NCBI GenBank assembly: GCA_964463485.1
Contig: CAYXDO010000042.1
Span: 7,283 to 71,282 of the forward strand
DNA from: CAYXDO01 sp964463485
GTDB lineage: Bacteria > Myxococcota > Kuafuiibacteriia > Kuafuiibacteriales > Kuafuiibacteriaceae
DNA: 64,000 bases
Direction: 5' to 3'
A program made the position numbers and the translations under genes. Positions 7,850-17,585 of the stretch are shown piece by piece. The notes beneath the pieces were generated by a model. The model worked only from the letters and a program-made list of their open reading frames with translations. It had not been told where the DNA came from and made no database searches. Numbering within the stretch: position 1 is the first letter of the stretch; every line of letters starts with the position of its first letter.

Positions 7850-8607
7850 AGCACCGAATTCTCGGGGGCGTCGCGTCGGGTCTCCTCGTGCTCGCCGTAC
7901 TGGTTCCGCTGGTCTTGCTCTTTGGGGGCTCGAGGGCGCCTGCGAGCTCCAACCCACCAGAAGCGACCGGCACGCTCCGGATCTTGGCCGCCGGGGCGCT
8001 CGCCAAGACCGGGGCGCTCGCCAAGAAGGAGCCGCCTGCCCCATCCTCAGCCGCTTCGACGCTGTTCGAGCCGAAGCCACCGGACCCTTCTGCGGGGCCT
8101 TCGAACGAGGCCAAGAGCCGTCGAACGACCGCGACCTCGTCGGCCCCGACCTCGTTTGCGAAGGCGAGCGGCGAGGTGGCTCGCGGACATGAAGCCCGCG
8201 GCATCCTTCAGGGCCGGGACGGTCAGGTGCGAATCGTTTTCCAGTCCACAGAGGCGCTCGTGTCGCTCAAGTCCGCGCGACGGGTGACGATCGGCTTCGA
8301 GTTGGCTCCTCTCCGGGAGGGCCTGGGGCCTCGCCGCTATCTCGTGGCGTCCGCCGACGTGGGCTCCGCGGAAATCAGCGACGACCGGTTCGAAGCCTGG
8401 GTCGCCGCCGGCGCCATCTTCGATCTCTCCTCCGATCCGTCCCTCGGGGCTGCGCTCGGCACCGGTCGCGCTGACGGGTTCTTTCTCGTCTTGGACGACG
8501 CGTTGGCCGTGGCGTTGTCGAGGGCCGTGGGGGAACTGCAGCCTACCGCCGCGAATACGGTTCTTCAGATCGACGCTTCGGGCTCGGTCCAAGCCATCAG
8601 GGGGTGA
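7846..8607 (+). CDS. Membrane-anchored protein, paralogue of 4949-5662
   Basis: 253 residues from a GTG that overlaps the previous stop. A basic start (MKHR) precedes a hydrophobic helix (~8-28). A long Ala/Pro/Ser/Lys linker (30-110) follows, then the globular domain shared with the 4949-5662 product (residues ~118-250, with VRIVFQSTEALVSLKS and DGFFLVLDDALAVAL). It overlaps the next gene as GTGA. The domain does not match a family I know; a periplasmic position is inferred from the signal anchor. Confidence 0.7.
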   Translation: MKHRILGGVASGLLVLAVLVPLVLLFGGSRAPASSNPPEATGTLRILAAGALAKTGALAKKEPPAPSSAASTLFEPKPPDPSAGPSNEAKSRRTTATSSAPTSFAKASGEVARGHEARGILQGRDGQVRIVFQSTEALVSLKSARRVTIGFELAPLREGLGPRRYLVASADVGSAEISDDRFEAWVAAGAIFDLSSDPSLGAALGTGRADGFFLVLDDALAVALSRAVGELQPTAANTVLQIDASGSVQAIRG

Positions 8608-9320
8608 TCATGTTGTCCATGTTGCTGCTCTTGGCCACCAACAGCGGGTGCGACTTCACCTTCGAAGCGTACCGGGTCGCAATGCTCGATCGTCATGCCC
8701 ACTTGGCACGGACCCTCGAACCCGAGTTTCTCCGTTGCATCGGCGAGTGGTCTCCCGAGGACGGACCCGGCCTCGTCCGGTATCTCAAGTCGGTGCGCGC
8801 CGCGTCGCCCTCCACGAGGACGGCGGTGTATGGCGGAGCCGTGGAAACGAGCGAGGTGATCATCCAGGCCGTGCGCGTCTTGATGGACGAAGCGACCGGG
8901 CTCCCTGCCGAAGGGGTGGCTCGCCGGCTCTTCGTCAGCAGCATGGCCCGCGATCGGAGGGACCAGGAGCGGCTCTTGGCCGACCCGTTCCTGAAGGCGT
9001 TCGCGGCGCGGGAGAGTTTCCACCTCATGGGACTGGCCGCCGACGTGGCCTGTGTCGGGCGAAAGCGCCCGATGAGCGAGGTCGCACAGTCGGCCAGGGG
9101 CATCTTGCGAGCCAAGATGGGAGAGCGCGCCAAGCTGATCCGTGTCGTCGGTGAGCGGCATGGGGTGCTGCACCTCGAGCTCGATCGGGTAGAGGGGAGA
9201 GGAATGATCGGGGAGCGGCTGGGGCTCCTCGAGCAGAAGGGCGTTCTGCTTCGTGCACCGAGCTCAATCCCGCCGGACGTGGCGGAGTACAGACTCCCCC
9301 TGGAATCGGAGCAGCGCTAG
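8604..9320 (+). CDS. Exported or lipoprotein-like helical protein
   Basis: 238 residues if translation begins at the overlapping GTG 8604; ATG 8610 is two codons downstream and equally possible. The start is a short hydrophobic stretch (MLSMLLLLATNSGC) that could be a minimal lipoprotein signal with NSGC as lipobox. The rest is Arg/Glu-rich and helical with ARRLFVSSMARDRRDQERLL at mid-length. No family recognised. It is the third gene of the 7427-9320 operon and has no counterpart in the inverted cassette at 4949-6084. Confidence 0.6.
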   Translation: MIMLSMLLLLATNSGCDFTFEAYRVAMLDRHAHLARTLEPEFLRCIGEWSPEDGPGLVRYLKSVRAASPSTRTAVYGGAVETSEVIIQAVRVLMDEATGLPAEGVARRLFVSSMARDRRDQERLLADPFLKAFAARESFHLMGLAADVACVGRKRPMSEVAQSARGILRAKMGERAKLIRVVGERHGVLHLELDRVEGRGMIGERLGLLEQKGVLLRAPSSIPPDVAEYRLPLESEQR

Positions 9321-9413
9321 GATTCCGATGCCTGTCTTTTCCGCGACTTCCCACACTTCTTTCGCCAAGCGGGTGCTCGTGCCAAGATCTCATGGGCTCG
9401 AACGCACCGAGCT

Positions 9414-9870
9414 TCATACGGACTGGGCCGGGAGTGACCAGGGTAGACGGAAGGGTTGTACGCAGGAGGTCGCGGAGGAGGTGTCGTGGTTGCCCGCCAC
9501 AGACCCGATCGTCGCAGAGCTCAGGTCGAGTCCCACACTGCCAATCTTGCGTAACCGACTCATTTGCCAGTGGCTCCGAAGGAATGCGTGTGCGACGTGA
9601 AACTCTTGCTCGGCGCCAGAGGCTGTCAGGTCGCCGCTCGCAATGAGGTTGAGATGCTCGTCGTCGGTCATCTCGAGATCATGACGGACATCGAGCAGAG
9701 CCGAGGGTAAAGCGAGCGCCAGCACGAAGTCGTGGGCGGCGGTGCCCTTGAGCCAGGGGATGTGCGCCACGACCACTCGATCCCGCCCGGCCATCGTCGG
9801 GCGGCTGTATCGCGGAGGCGAAGACGAGGCAAGCCGTGAGCCCCGGCCCCGACAGAGAGATGGCCGAGAG
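9414..9870 (-). pseudogene. Decayed gene related to the remnant at 22880-23090
   Basis: On the minus strand, a signal-peptide-like stretch (TACLVFASAIQ, near 9865-9820) lies one frame off from a following segment with PWLKGTAAHDF (near 9770-9735) that stays open to 9414. At 22880-23090 on the plus strand the same two blocks occur (CLLFASAIP, then FPWLKGTAAHDF). In the second block the differences fall at third codon positions, so the ancestor was coding. The frame break here and the early stop there suggest both are remnants. An intact frame from ATG 9794 (126 residues) might still be expressed. Confidence 0.45.
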
Positions 9871-9969
9871 GAGGCCGCCGCCAGGCTGCCTCGAACGATC
9901 GGCTGCCGCCGAAGGATTTCGCAGAGTTCCCGGCGCTGCCGCTTCGTCCGTGACAAGTGAGAGGTTCGA

Positions 9970-10500
9970 ATGAGTTCGCGTAACGTCTGGGCGTTTGGGT
10001 TCGTCGCGCGTTGGCTTGCAATCGGTCGAGCGGCGTCGGCGATGCCGTGCTCTGAAGCGCATGGCGTCCCCTACGGAGCTGGCGTCGTGGAAGCGGCGAG
10101 TGAAGCAGCGATCGATCCGGCGCTGTTGGCCGCAATCATCTCGGTGGAGTCGTCGTTCGACCCGAAGGCGCGCTCATCAGCGGGCGCAGTCGGGCTCACC
10201 CAACTCACGGCTGCTGCGGCTCGGGAAGTGGGGTTGAGTGTTGGCCCCCCGGACGAGCGGCTAGATCCTCGGAAGGCGATCTTCGGAGGCGCGAGGTACT
10301 TCGCGAAACTTCTGCGCCTGTGTGAAGGCGACGAAGAGTGCGCGCTGTCGAGCTACCACTCGGGACCTATGTACGCCCGCCTCTGGGGCGAGGTCCCTCC
10401 GGAGTCAGCGAAATACGTCGCACGCGTGCTTGCTACTCGTGCGCGGCTTCGAGGTACGATGCGATTTCAAGTCGTGGAGGAGAACGATGGACGACAGTGA
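9970..10500 (+). CDS. Lytic transglycosylase, SLT family 1 domain
   Basis: 176 residues. A signal peptide runs to about AASA (24). The domain carries the motifs of Slt70/MltE-type lytic transglycosylases: ISVESSF with catalytic Glu60, then GAVGLTQLT (residues 73-81, the GLMQ motif), and ALSSYHSG (the A-Y-N-x-G motif, with His-Ser in place of Asn). Such enzymes cut the MurNAc-GlcNAc bond to a 1,6-anhydro product in the periplasm and often clear a path through peptidoglycan for large complexes. GAGAGG lies upstream of the ATG. The next gene overlaps by 14 bases, so it appears to be the first gene of the long cluster that follows. Confidence 0.85.
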   Translation: MSSRNVWAFGFVARWLAIGRAASAMPCSEAHGVPYGAGVVEAASEAAIDPALLAAIISVESSFDPKARSSAGAVGLTQLTAAAAREVGLSVGPPDERLDPRKAIFGGARYFAKLLRLCEGDEECALSSYHSGPMYARLWGEVPPESAKYVARVLATRARLRGTMRFQVVEENDGRQ

Positions 10501-11674
10501 CAAACTCTGGAGTTGGAGCGACGCAAAGAAGCTGCCGTCGATTGATCCGTACAGGATCGAGTGGTCCAAGGACGGAGACGTCCTCGGGCAGGCCCCAAAG
10601 ATTCTTCGCCTCGACAAGACTATTATGCCGGACCACCTGTTCACGCGCCTGGACTCGGGAGACTTCACGGTTCTTCGCTGCTTGGCCCGCGTCCTGGGCG
10701 AAGCCTTCGCGCAGTGGTTCCAGAGCGCCATACCCGATTCGAGTGACCCGCGAGCGCCACTCACCCGACTGCGGAGTCGGCCGACCAAAGTTCGGGTGCA
10801 CCGAGTACTGGGTGAGCTCTGGCTCGATCGGCGCCATGTTCGCGCACCCCTCGAACGGATGTTCGCGCCCGGCGAGTTTTTTCGAGCTCTCCAAGGACTA
10901 CTGAAACGCGTCGACCGAGTCGAAGCGGTACCGACGCCGAGGCCGCCAAAAAAGTTCTCGACCCTGTGGCTTGAGCAAAAAGGGCGCGACGTTCACCGCG
11001 AGCAAGAGATCATGCTGGAGGCGCCGGCCGTCGCCTCCGCCATCAGGCAGATTCCTGAGCGCGTGGCTGCGATGAACCGCCTTGCGATCGGCGCAGGCGC
11101 ACTCTCGAACGAGGCTGTGACCGAGTTGCTCGGCAAGACGGCGGACAACCGGCTACCCCGCGGCTCGGGGGAGCTGGAACCGTTTTTCAGCCCCATGCTC
11201 CTCGACGCGAAGCTGGCGATGTGGATTCTCTACAGCTACACGGACAACAGTGAACGAGAAGTCGCCACGTTTCTACATGCTCGAGGATACAAGAACCAAC
11301 ACGGTCATCAGTGGCAAGCCGGTGGTGTCAGAAATCATGCTGCGGACCTGGATTTGATCATCTATGGGTCCGGAGCATCTACTCTGCGACGGCTCTGCGC
11401 CATCGCGCCTGTGCACGTGCCCGATGATATGCTTCGCGTGCTCCGGAAGGTGGCAAACGCAGAGTTGGCAGACGTGGAACTCAGAAAATTCTTCACGCAG
11501 CAGACCATGAATGTGCGGCTCGCCAGTTGGCTGCTTCTGGCCCGAAATGAAGCAGCCGAGGTGTGCGCTTTCCTCGAGGCGCAAGAATACGTACACCCGA
11601 ACGGCGCGCCCTACTGCGCCGAGGCACTTCGTGCCTTCTCGGAGGACCTCCAGCGGCGCCTGCATGGACCATGA
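10487..11674 (+). CDS. Unknown soluble protein of the envelope-system cluster
   Basis: 395 residues from ATG 10487, preceded by GGAGGAG and lying inside the transglycosylase stop region. The start MDDSDKLWSWSDAKKLP has no signal peptide or membrane helix, so it is likely cytoplasmic. It is mixed alpha/beta with aromatic- and Arg-rich stretches. Residues ~260-300 (EREVATFLHARGYKN) and ~355-385 (NEAAEVCAFLEAQEYVHPNG) look like two related repeats: each has an acidic helix, an AxFL core and a short tail with N or H. Function not recognised. Confidence 0.65.
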   Translation: MDDSDKLWSWSDAKKLPSIDPYRIEWSKDGDVLGQAPKILRLDKTIMPDHLFTRLDSGDFTVLRCLARVLGEAFAQWFQSAIPDSSDPRAPLTRLRSRPTKVRVHRVLGELWLDRRHVRAPLERMFAPGEFFRALQGLLKRVDRVEAVPTPRPPKKFSTLWLEQKGRDVHREQEIMLEAPAVASAIRQIPERVAAMNRLAIGAGALSNEAVTELLGKTADNRLPRGSGELEPFFSPMLLDAKLAMWILYSYTDNSEREVATFLHARGYKNQHGHQWQAGGVRNHAADLDLIIYGSGASTLRRLCAIAPVHVPDDMLRVLRKVANAELADVELRKFFTQQTMNVRLASWLLLARNEAAEVCAFLEAQEYVHPNGAPYCAEALRAFSEDLQRRLHGP

Positions 11675-11732
11675 GACAATGATGATGATGCGAGAGAAAG
11701 ACGCGAGTGATATTCGCAGACGAGGTGCAATC

Positions 11733-12587
11733 ATGAGTGCGAACGAAACGACGGCGATCATGTTCGAAGAACGGGCCCTGCAACACATCGCAGATCGGGG
11801 CGCGGACTTCCTTGCCCTTCGGGAGTCGGTCCTGTCCTCCCGCGACTCGCTTAATAGGCGAGCCGCAGACGCGCGGAAGCACGCGGCAGAGAAGGAGAAT
11901 GGGCGCACGGGATCGGAGGCCGCCGGGGAGCAGGAGCTGTCGACCGCCGCAGCGCGCGCAGTCAGCGCGACGAAGCCACCGGACATCGCCCTCGTCTACC
12001 TTCCCGAGCTGTCGCGCCATCTTGGCGGTGGCGTCCACGCTTGGATGCTCAGGACCTCCACGTCCGCCGTCGAGGGGTCACACCGCGTTTTCATAAGGCA
12101 GATGAATCTGCCTTCACTGGCCCATGGTTTGACAAAGGCTCAGACCGCACCGACGGACGAAATCAGCGAGCTCTTCGCGCTCAAAGTGCTGGCTGAGGAC
12201 CAAGTCGTCGAGCTCCGCGCTTCGAAGATCACGTGCGACTGCGGCGAGGTGTTCGAGATTCCGGCGCTTTCAGGCCGAGCCTGTCAGGCGATCGAGCCGC
12301 CATGGTCCAACCTCCTGGAGGCGTACCATGCACTCGGTGCCGGCGCGAACCAAAGGCAGCACCAAGCCGACTTCGCGCTGGCATTTCGCCGGCTTGTCCG
12401 GTCGGGCAAGAAAGGTCAGGGTGGGCCCCGCACGCTGGATCCGTGGAGCGCTCTGATGCTCGCCTGGTTCGCTGCCGAGCTCGCGAAGTGCTACTGGGAA
12501 GATTCGGCCAGGGCGGCGCTGGGGCTCACCGAAGTCGGCAACCACTCGCAGTTGCGAAACTTGGTGAAGTCGAACTGGCCGAACTAA
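11733..12587 (+). CDS. Unknown soluble protein of the envelope-system cluster
   Basis: 284 residues if it starts at ATG 11733, which has GAGGTG at a good distance. An in-frame ATG at 11664, overlapping the previous gene by 11 bases, would add 23 residues. It begins with a charged helical stretch (residues ~10-60). A CxC pair in ITCDCGEVFEI and a further Cys in SGRACQAIEP might bind a metal. There is no signal peptide and no membrane helix. DPWSALMLAWFAAELAKCYW near the end is an amphipathic helix. No family recognised. Confidence 0.6.
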   Translation: MSANETTAIMFEERALQHIADRGADFLALRESVLSSRDSLNRRAADARKHAAEKENGRTGSEAAGEQELSTAAARAVSATKPPDIALVYLPELSRHLGGGVHAWMLRTSTSAVEGSHRVFIRQMNLPSLAHGLTKAQTAPTDEISELFALKVLAEDQVVELRASKITCDCGEVFEIPALSGRACQAIEPPWSNLLEAYHALGAGANQRQHQADFALAFRRLVRSGKKGQGGPRTLDPWSALMLAWFAAELAKCYWEDSARAALGLTEVGNHSQLRNLVKSNWPN

Positions 12588-12607
12588 GTATGCGAAAGGC
12601 GGGGATC

Positions 12608-13993
12608 ATGCGCGAGACGGAGGCGACTGCTAGCTTCGCGGCCATCTTGACCGTGCCTGTGAACGCCGAATGTGACCCCGACTACGACAAACACACGGAT
12701 CCCTGGCGGTGGGCGAATTGGATTTCCGCATGGGTTCTCCAGCCCCACAAGACCCGCCAGTACCTGGTCGAACAGAACTTCAACCGGGAGCTCGAGCGCT
12801 TTGGAGAGTCCAAGATCGGCGTAGGTGAGGAACTCAACCAGGCCGAAATACCCGTCGACTACACGTCGGCAGGGTGCACGGCATCGGTCGCGATGCGGGC
12901 GCTGGCAAGCCGCGTCTCGCTGCGCTTCTGGTGGTTCGGATCGGCCGAAGTCGCCGAGAACGGGAATCTCCAGAGGATTGGGGGTCTTGGATTTAAGCTC
13001 GCCGCGGCCGGGGCACTCATGGGCGCCGACTTGGTGGAAGAATGGGGAGAGCTGATCGTTCGCGCCACCGACGGCACGCCGATCGCGCCCGTGGTCATCG
13101 CCGATGGCCAAGACGTCGCGGCTGCAATCGATGAGTACGCTACCCTTAGGAAGACTCACCAGTGGAATTTGTCCATCGAGCTCGATCAAAAGAATGGCAC
13201 TGTCACCGTTAGATACGCTTCGTCGAGCGAAAAGCTTGCTTCTTTGGACCTGCTCGTGGCCAAGACCGATCAGGACGCGCTTCGTATGGTGCGGGAGTGG
13301 GGGCGGGCTCATGGGCGCGACGTCGATCCGCCGTCCAGCGAGCGCCCCACCGAACCGTCCAGCGAGCCCGAGGCAAGGAGTCGGCTCTCAGGCTCGGCCC
13401 GCACACAGCTACTTCCGGCACTCACCTTCGTCTTAGTATTTCTGGTGCTCGTGCTACTTCTTGCGGGTCGACGTGACACGCCGAACCCGTATGGCCCAGA
13501 CGCGGGGCTCGCCCACCCGGACGCGGATGCGAGTGATTCTCGGGCGGACGACTTCGGTATCGACGACGAAGATGCCGGCTCCTCGAGCGGTCATGCTACC
13601 GGACCGGACGCCCGTCGCCAGCTTTCAGCGCGCAAGGCGCACGAAGTGATCAATTGGGGTGATTCAGGTGCCAATGACGCCTTGCCACGGCCAGACGCGG
13701 CCCGCTATCGGCGCTGCGCTGCAAGAGGTGACCCGATCGACGTGCATACTCAGCGCGCCGTAGATGTTCGGGCCATGCTCACCGAATACGGAATCGCCGC
13801 TTTGGCCGCGAATGTGTGCGGAGGAGACTACTCGGTGGACGTAGTGGATGCTCAGGATCAGGGCAAACACCAGCTTCAAATATGTTGCCAGGGGATGAGT
13901 CTGGACGGGCTTTCGCAGAGTACACCGATGTCGACTGCTGCAAGTCTCAGAGGCTTGTTGGAGGATCAACGCGAGTCGGCGAGAAGTCGCTGA
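12608..13993 (+). CDS. Single-pass membrane protein, cytoplasmic domain plus exported C-terminus
   Basis: 461 residues from ATG 12608 (AGGCGGGG upstream); an ATG at 12590 is less well supported. Residues 1-235 form an unrecognised alpha/beta domain (RFWWFGSAEVAEN, QWNLSIELDQKNGTVTVRY). A Pro/Ser/Glu linker precedes one strongly hydrophobic helix at ~267-287. After it comes an Asp/Gly/Ser-rich stalk (PDAGLAHPDADASDSRADD) of the kind seen outside the inner membrane in these bacteria, then ~110 residues with several Cys. The arrangement could couple a cytoplasmic sensor or ring to the periplasm; this is inference. Confidence 0.65.
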   Translation: MRETEATASFAAILTVPVNAECDPDYDKHTDPWRWANWISAWVLQPHKTRQYLVEQNFNRELERFGESKIGVGEELNQAEIPVDYTSAGCTASVAMRALASRVSLRFWWFGSAEVAENGNLQRIGGLGFKLAAAGALMGADLVEEWGELIVRATDGTPIAPVVIADGQDVAAAIDEYATLRKTHQWNLSIELDQKNGTVTVRYASSSEKLASLDLLVAKTDQDALRMVREWGRAHGRDVDPPSSERPTEPSSEPEARSRLSGSARTQLLPALTFVLVFLVLVLLLAGRRDTPNPYGPDAGLAHPDADASDSRADDFGIDDEDAGSSSGHATGPDARRQLSARKAHEVINWGDSGANDALPRPDAARYRRCAARGDPIDVHTQRAVDVRAMLTEYGIAALAANVCGGDYSVDVVDAQDQGKHQLQICCQGMSLDGLSQSTPMSTAASLRGLLEDQRESARSR

Positions 13994-14065
13994 TGGGGGA
14001 TGACCAGACATGGGGGTGGGTAACACGAGTTGCGCTCCCTCGCAAGAAAGGGGCAGGTAGGCACG

Positions 14066-15583
14066 ATGCTTGGATGGGACAGAGTTGTAGTTGTCGGAAT
14101 CGTCCTTGGGGCCGCCTTCATCCGGTCTGCGAGTGCGCAGGAAGACGGAGGGTATGGGGATTTGCTCAGCCCGGAGCCGCCCAAGGAGGAGGAGAAGAAG
14201 GACAAGTGCCTGTGGTGGGACCGTCCGTCAACGGTAAGCGGCGGCCTTTTTCTCGTGCCCGTTGGTAGAGTTCGGGGGTTCTGGGTCGACTCCCCCAGAG
14301 GCTCGCGGTCGCTCTATGACACATCCATCCTTGAAGTTAGCCTGCGGTCGTGGCTCTTGCCGTGGCTCTTTGGTTCCTTGGACACGCGAAGCGATGACGT
14401 GGACACGGCGCCGACGGACATTCCAAGTTACTCACTCCTTGGTATCGAAGCGTCAGCCGGTCTCTTGGCCGCCATAACCGGTGAGGCCGCGGCCGAGTCC
14501 GGATACTTCGTTCGGGGTGAGCTATCGTTTCGGCTCGGCACCGATTGCTGGTCGAGAGTTCAGCTCGCGGTCGGCGGAGAGGGCACGTTCTACGCTCCTG
14601 GCCCGCCGGAAGCACCAGGCCACATCTACGAGCTGTACGGCGCCTTGCGAGCCGCCCCGCTCGAAACACTCCGACTTTCCCTCGAAGTTCGGTCCATGGA
14701 GACCACCACCTTCTACGTCGACGACGGGCCGTACTCGGACTCGCTCGCGTCACTCCTCGTTGGGGGTGAGCTCGACCTGCGGTTTCTCGAGCGGTCCAGC
14801 TACGGTGTCCACTTCGTAGCTAGTTACGCGAGGTCGATTCCTGCTCAGGGCGCTCCAGATGTACAGCGCTGGTTGTTCGCGGCCCGCTATAGGCAGGAGG
14901 TCTCGGCGACAGGTACTGGCTTTCTGAGCCTGTTGAACATCGCCGACTCGGAGTCGCGGTCTCCTGACAGCTTGCGGTTCCATCTAGCGTTCTTGGCGGT
15001 CGAGGATCGCATCCTTCGACGGGCGCGGGATGGCGTCGAGGCCGAACACAGTTTTCTGCAGTTATTGCCAGTGGCGGGTCTCGACTTCTGGTTTTTCGAA
15101 GAGGTAGCCGTTTCTTTGTCCGCGGCGGTTGACGTCCAGACTCAGCTCGTGACTGTCGAACCGTCCGTCATCTATCGTCGCCCCAAGAACTCGGCCTTGT
15201 CCGCGTGGTGGCTCCGCGCTGGGGATTCTTGGGCTGTGCATAGGCCTGCCGTCGAGCTCGCCAGCGGCTCCTCGCGCCTTGTCAACACGGAACACGAGCC
15301 CTTTCTCCAGTTGTGGGTACGCCCGCTTCGATTCCTCGAGGCGGGACTCGCTGCCCACTTCGTGTTCCTGAATCTTCTCGAATTCGAAGAGAATGCGCCC
15401 ACTTACACCAGGGAGTATGGGTTGCTGCTCGGACCGATGGTACGCCTGGTGGTGTCGCCAAGTGAGTCCGAGCATTCGCTCGTTTTGGTGGGTGGGTTCC
15501 TTCCAGCCCTGACGACGCTTGAGGGTGAAGGATACGGGTTTCGTCGCCTCTCTGTTGGCATCGGATACCGATATGATGGCTGA
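14066..15583 (+). CDS. Probable outer-membrane beta-barrel protein
   Basis: 505 residues from ATG 14066. A clean signal peptide ends at SASA (about residue 25). An acidic/Lys/Pro linker follows, then alternating polar-hydrophobic segments typical of barrel strands (for example ALRAAPLETLRLSLEVRS, GVHFVASYARS, QRWLFAARYRQEV), ending in RLSVGIGYRYDG. That C-terminus lacks the terminal Phe/Trp of classical porins. The position between exported proteins and before an ABC transporter fits an outer-membrane component. No family recognised. Confidence 0.65.
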   Translation: MLGWDRVVVVGIVLGAAFIRSASAQEDGGYGDLLSPEPPKEEEKKDKCLWWDRPSTVSGGLFLVPVGRVRGFWVDSPRGSRSLYDTSILEVSLRSWLLPWLFGSLDTRSDDVDTAPTDIPSYSLLGIEASAGLLAAITGEAAAESGYFVRGELSFRLGTDCWSRVQLAVGGEGTFYAPGPPEAPGHIYELYGALRAAPLETLRLSLEVRSMETTTFYVDDGPYSDSLASLLVGGELDLRFLERSSYGVHFVASYARSIPAQGAPDVQRWLFAARYRQEVSATGTGFLSLLNIADSESRSPDSLRFHLAFLAVEDRILRRARDGVEAEHSFLQLLPVAGLDFWFFEEVAVSLSAAVDVQTQLVTVEPSVIYRRPKNSALSAWWLRAGDSWAVHRPAVELASGSSRLVNTEHEPFLQLWVRPLRFLEAGLAAHFVFLNLLEFEENAPTYTREYGLLLGPMVRLVVSPSESEHSLVLVGGFLPALTTLEGEGYGFRRLSVGIGYRYDG

Positions 15584-17585
15584 GAGCCGACAAAACCTCG
15601 TTCGTGCCGCGACCAGAGGCACCTTGGCACTTCTGGCTTTCGCCGCAGGCTCAATCCACTGTTCGAGCACGCAATACTCCGAGGCCGATCGCGGTCTTCA
15701 GCCTCAGGTACTCGAACGCCTCGCAAGCGAACTCACGCGTTTCTGTGGGTTCCGCGAAATAGCGGTACATCCACTCGTGGATGAAGTCAACTGGTCGTGG
15801 TGGCGAACCTCCGTGAAGTTCGGGGACTCACAAGTGTCGGCGGCAATCGAATCGACGTTCGGCGACCTGTGTGACCGGGCCATCAAGTTCGAGGCCCGAA
15901 ACCAGGGGCTGATCGATGCGCTACCAGCGCTCGGCGTTGAACCGCTTCGGAACCACATAGCTCGCCAGTTGGCGTTGGAGTCATCCACGAAGGCGCACTT
16001 CTATCTGATCCGGGAGCCTTCAAGATCCGTCTCCATCTGGGTGCTCGACCCGGGCGGCCACCTTCGTCACGCTGGTGCTTTCTCCGCCGCGTCACGCGGG
16101 AAAGGCGACGGCGAACCGAGGATGTTCTTGCCTGAAGAGGAAGATCTTGTCCGAGAATACTTGGAACGGAACGGGGCAGCTCTGGTTCAGAACCTCATGG
16201 ACGGCGCGCGCAGGCTCGTGATCACGTACGAGCCCGCCCTCGCCGCAAGAGAGAACGGGAGCTTTTGCGTTTCGAAGCGAGATGTGGGGCTCGGTCAACT
16301 CGACCAGCAGTTCCACAACTCCTTTCGCCAAGAGCTCAGTAAGAGAGTTAAGTTGGAGGTTGGGCGGGATACGCTGAAGGAGTACGGCCTCGAAAGGAGC
16401 GGCGAGGAAATTCGATGGATCAAGCCCCCCTCTCCGATCACGGCTGAGGGCTGTCGGACTCTGCTCGTTACGAAAGTGGCGCATGCTGAACCTTTGCCCC
16501 AAGACAGCATCGCAACTGCGGGCATCGTCGCCTTGTCAGTGGGTTGGCTGGACCTGGACGGAAACACCATCCAGGAGTGGCGCCCCGACGTGCCGAAGGT
16601 GTTTGCACGGGTCCCCCTCCTGGTTGGTCGGGATCGCGACACGCTGGGCTTGTTGCCCGACTTGAGCTTGCCAATCGAAGACCCCACCTCCGGTGCCGTC
16701 GTTTGTCCTCTGCGTGGTGAGGACGGTTGGCTTGTCCCTCGCGAGCTGACGCGGCTCCAGGAGGACCTGCGCGACGTGTTGGCTCAACAAGGTTTCGATC
16801 CCGTGAAGACCCTACCTGCTGAGATCGAATGCCGACCGCCCCGGGAGGGCTGGCAGGTCGAGCCGATTCTCGCCCTCGGCGCCTCGGGCGAGGTCAACGC
16901 CCGGGTCGAAATCCTGCACGCGCGCGGCCACAGGCGAACGCTGTCCCTCACGCTCCCTGCCGAGCTTCGCCTGCCGGCGCGAGAACAGATTCGACTCACC
17001 GTTTGGCTGCCGCCGAACATCCCGAACCAGTGGACTCGAATTCGAAGCCAGCTTTCGGGTTTCGATCGCTACTTTAGGCTCACAATCGCCACTACACCTG
17101 AGCCACCCCTCGCGTCTGGGACTGCTGTCGTGTTGCTTCCAGGTCTCGCATTCGACGCGTCTTCGCCTGTACCTAGCGACACGCTGCGGCAGCAACTCGT
17201 CCAGGCCATGAGTGCAGACGGGAGCACACTCGTTGAGGTTGGCCACCAGGAGCGTGGCTTTGGCGCCCTGGTCTTTGCGGGGCTCTTGAATCCCGGGGTC
17301 AAGTCGATTGAGGATGAGTTGTCGCTAAGTTGTTCGAGACTCGCGAACCGATTCCCAGCCATTTGTCACTTCGCTGACCGAGTCAAAGTCAACCCGCCTG
17401 CCCAGCAGATGTCTCTCGAGGGTCCAGAGCCTTTCGAGCCTGTACTCTCAGCCGGAGGCAACGCACTGGCCGTTTATCGACCGCTTGGTGAGGGGCTTGC
17501 GTTGTGGATCGGGCAAGACCTCGAGTTCCCGACGAGCGAGCTCGCGCTCAACTTCCTCGCTACCCACCTTGGAGCACAACCATGA
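15573..17585 (+). CDS. Large exported protein of unknown function
   Basis: 670 residues; tandem ATGs at 15573 and 15576 overlap the previous gene by about ten bases. The hydrophobic start (GTLALLAFAAGSIHC) resembles a lipoprotein signal but the lipobox is poor (SIHC), so simple secretion is possible. The body is a long alpha/beta sequence without recognised domains. Near the end lies GTAVVLLPGLAFDA and GGNALAVYRPLGEGLALWIGQDLEFP, reminiscent of a glutamine-amidotransferase-like terminal fold, though no catalytic triad can be seen. The stop overlaps the next start as ATGA. Confidence 0.6.
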   Translation: MMAESRQNLVRAATRGTLALLAFAAGSIHCSSTQYSEADRGLQPQVLERLASELTRFCGFREIAVHPLVDEVNWSWWRTSVKFGDSQVSAAIESTFGDLCDRAIKFEARNQGLIDALPALGVEPLRNHIARQLALESSTKAHFYLIREPSRSVSIWVLDPGGHLRHAGAFSAASRGKGDGEPRMFLPEEEDLVREYLERNGAALVQNLMDGARRLVITYEPALAARENGSFCVSKRDVGLGQLDQQFHNSFRQELSKRVKLEVGRDTLKEYGLERSGEEIRWIKPPSPITAEGCRTLLVTKVAHAEPLPQDSIATAGIVALSVGWLDLDGNTIQEWRPDVPKVFARVPLLVGRDRDTLGLLPDLSLPIEDPTSGAVVCPLRGEDGWLVPRELTRLQEDLRDVLAQQGFDPVKTLPAEIECRPPREGWQVEPILALGASGEVNARVEILHARGHRRTLSLTLPAELRLPAREQIRLTVWLPPNIPNQWTRIRSQLSGFDRYFRLTIATTPEPPLASGTAVVLLPGLAFDASSPVPSDTLRQQLVQAMSADGSTLVEVGHQERGFGALVFAGLLNPGVKSIEDELSLSCSRLANRFPAICHFADRVKVNPPAQQMSLEGPEPFEPVLSAGGNALAVYRPLGEGLALWIGQDLEFPTSELALNFLATHLGAQP

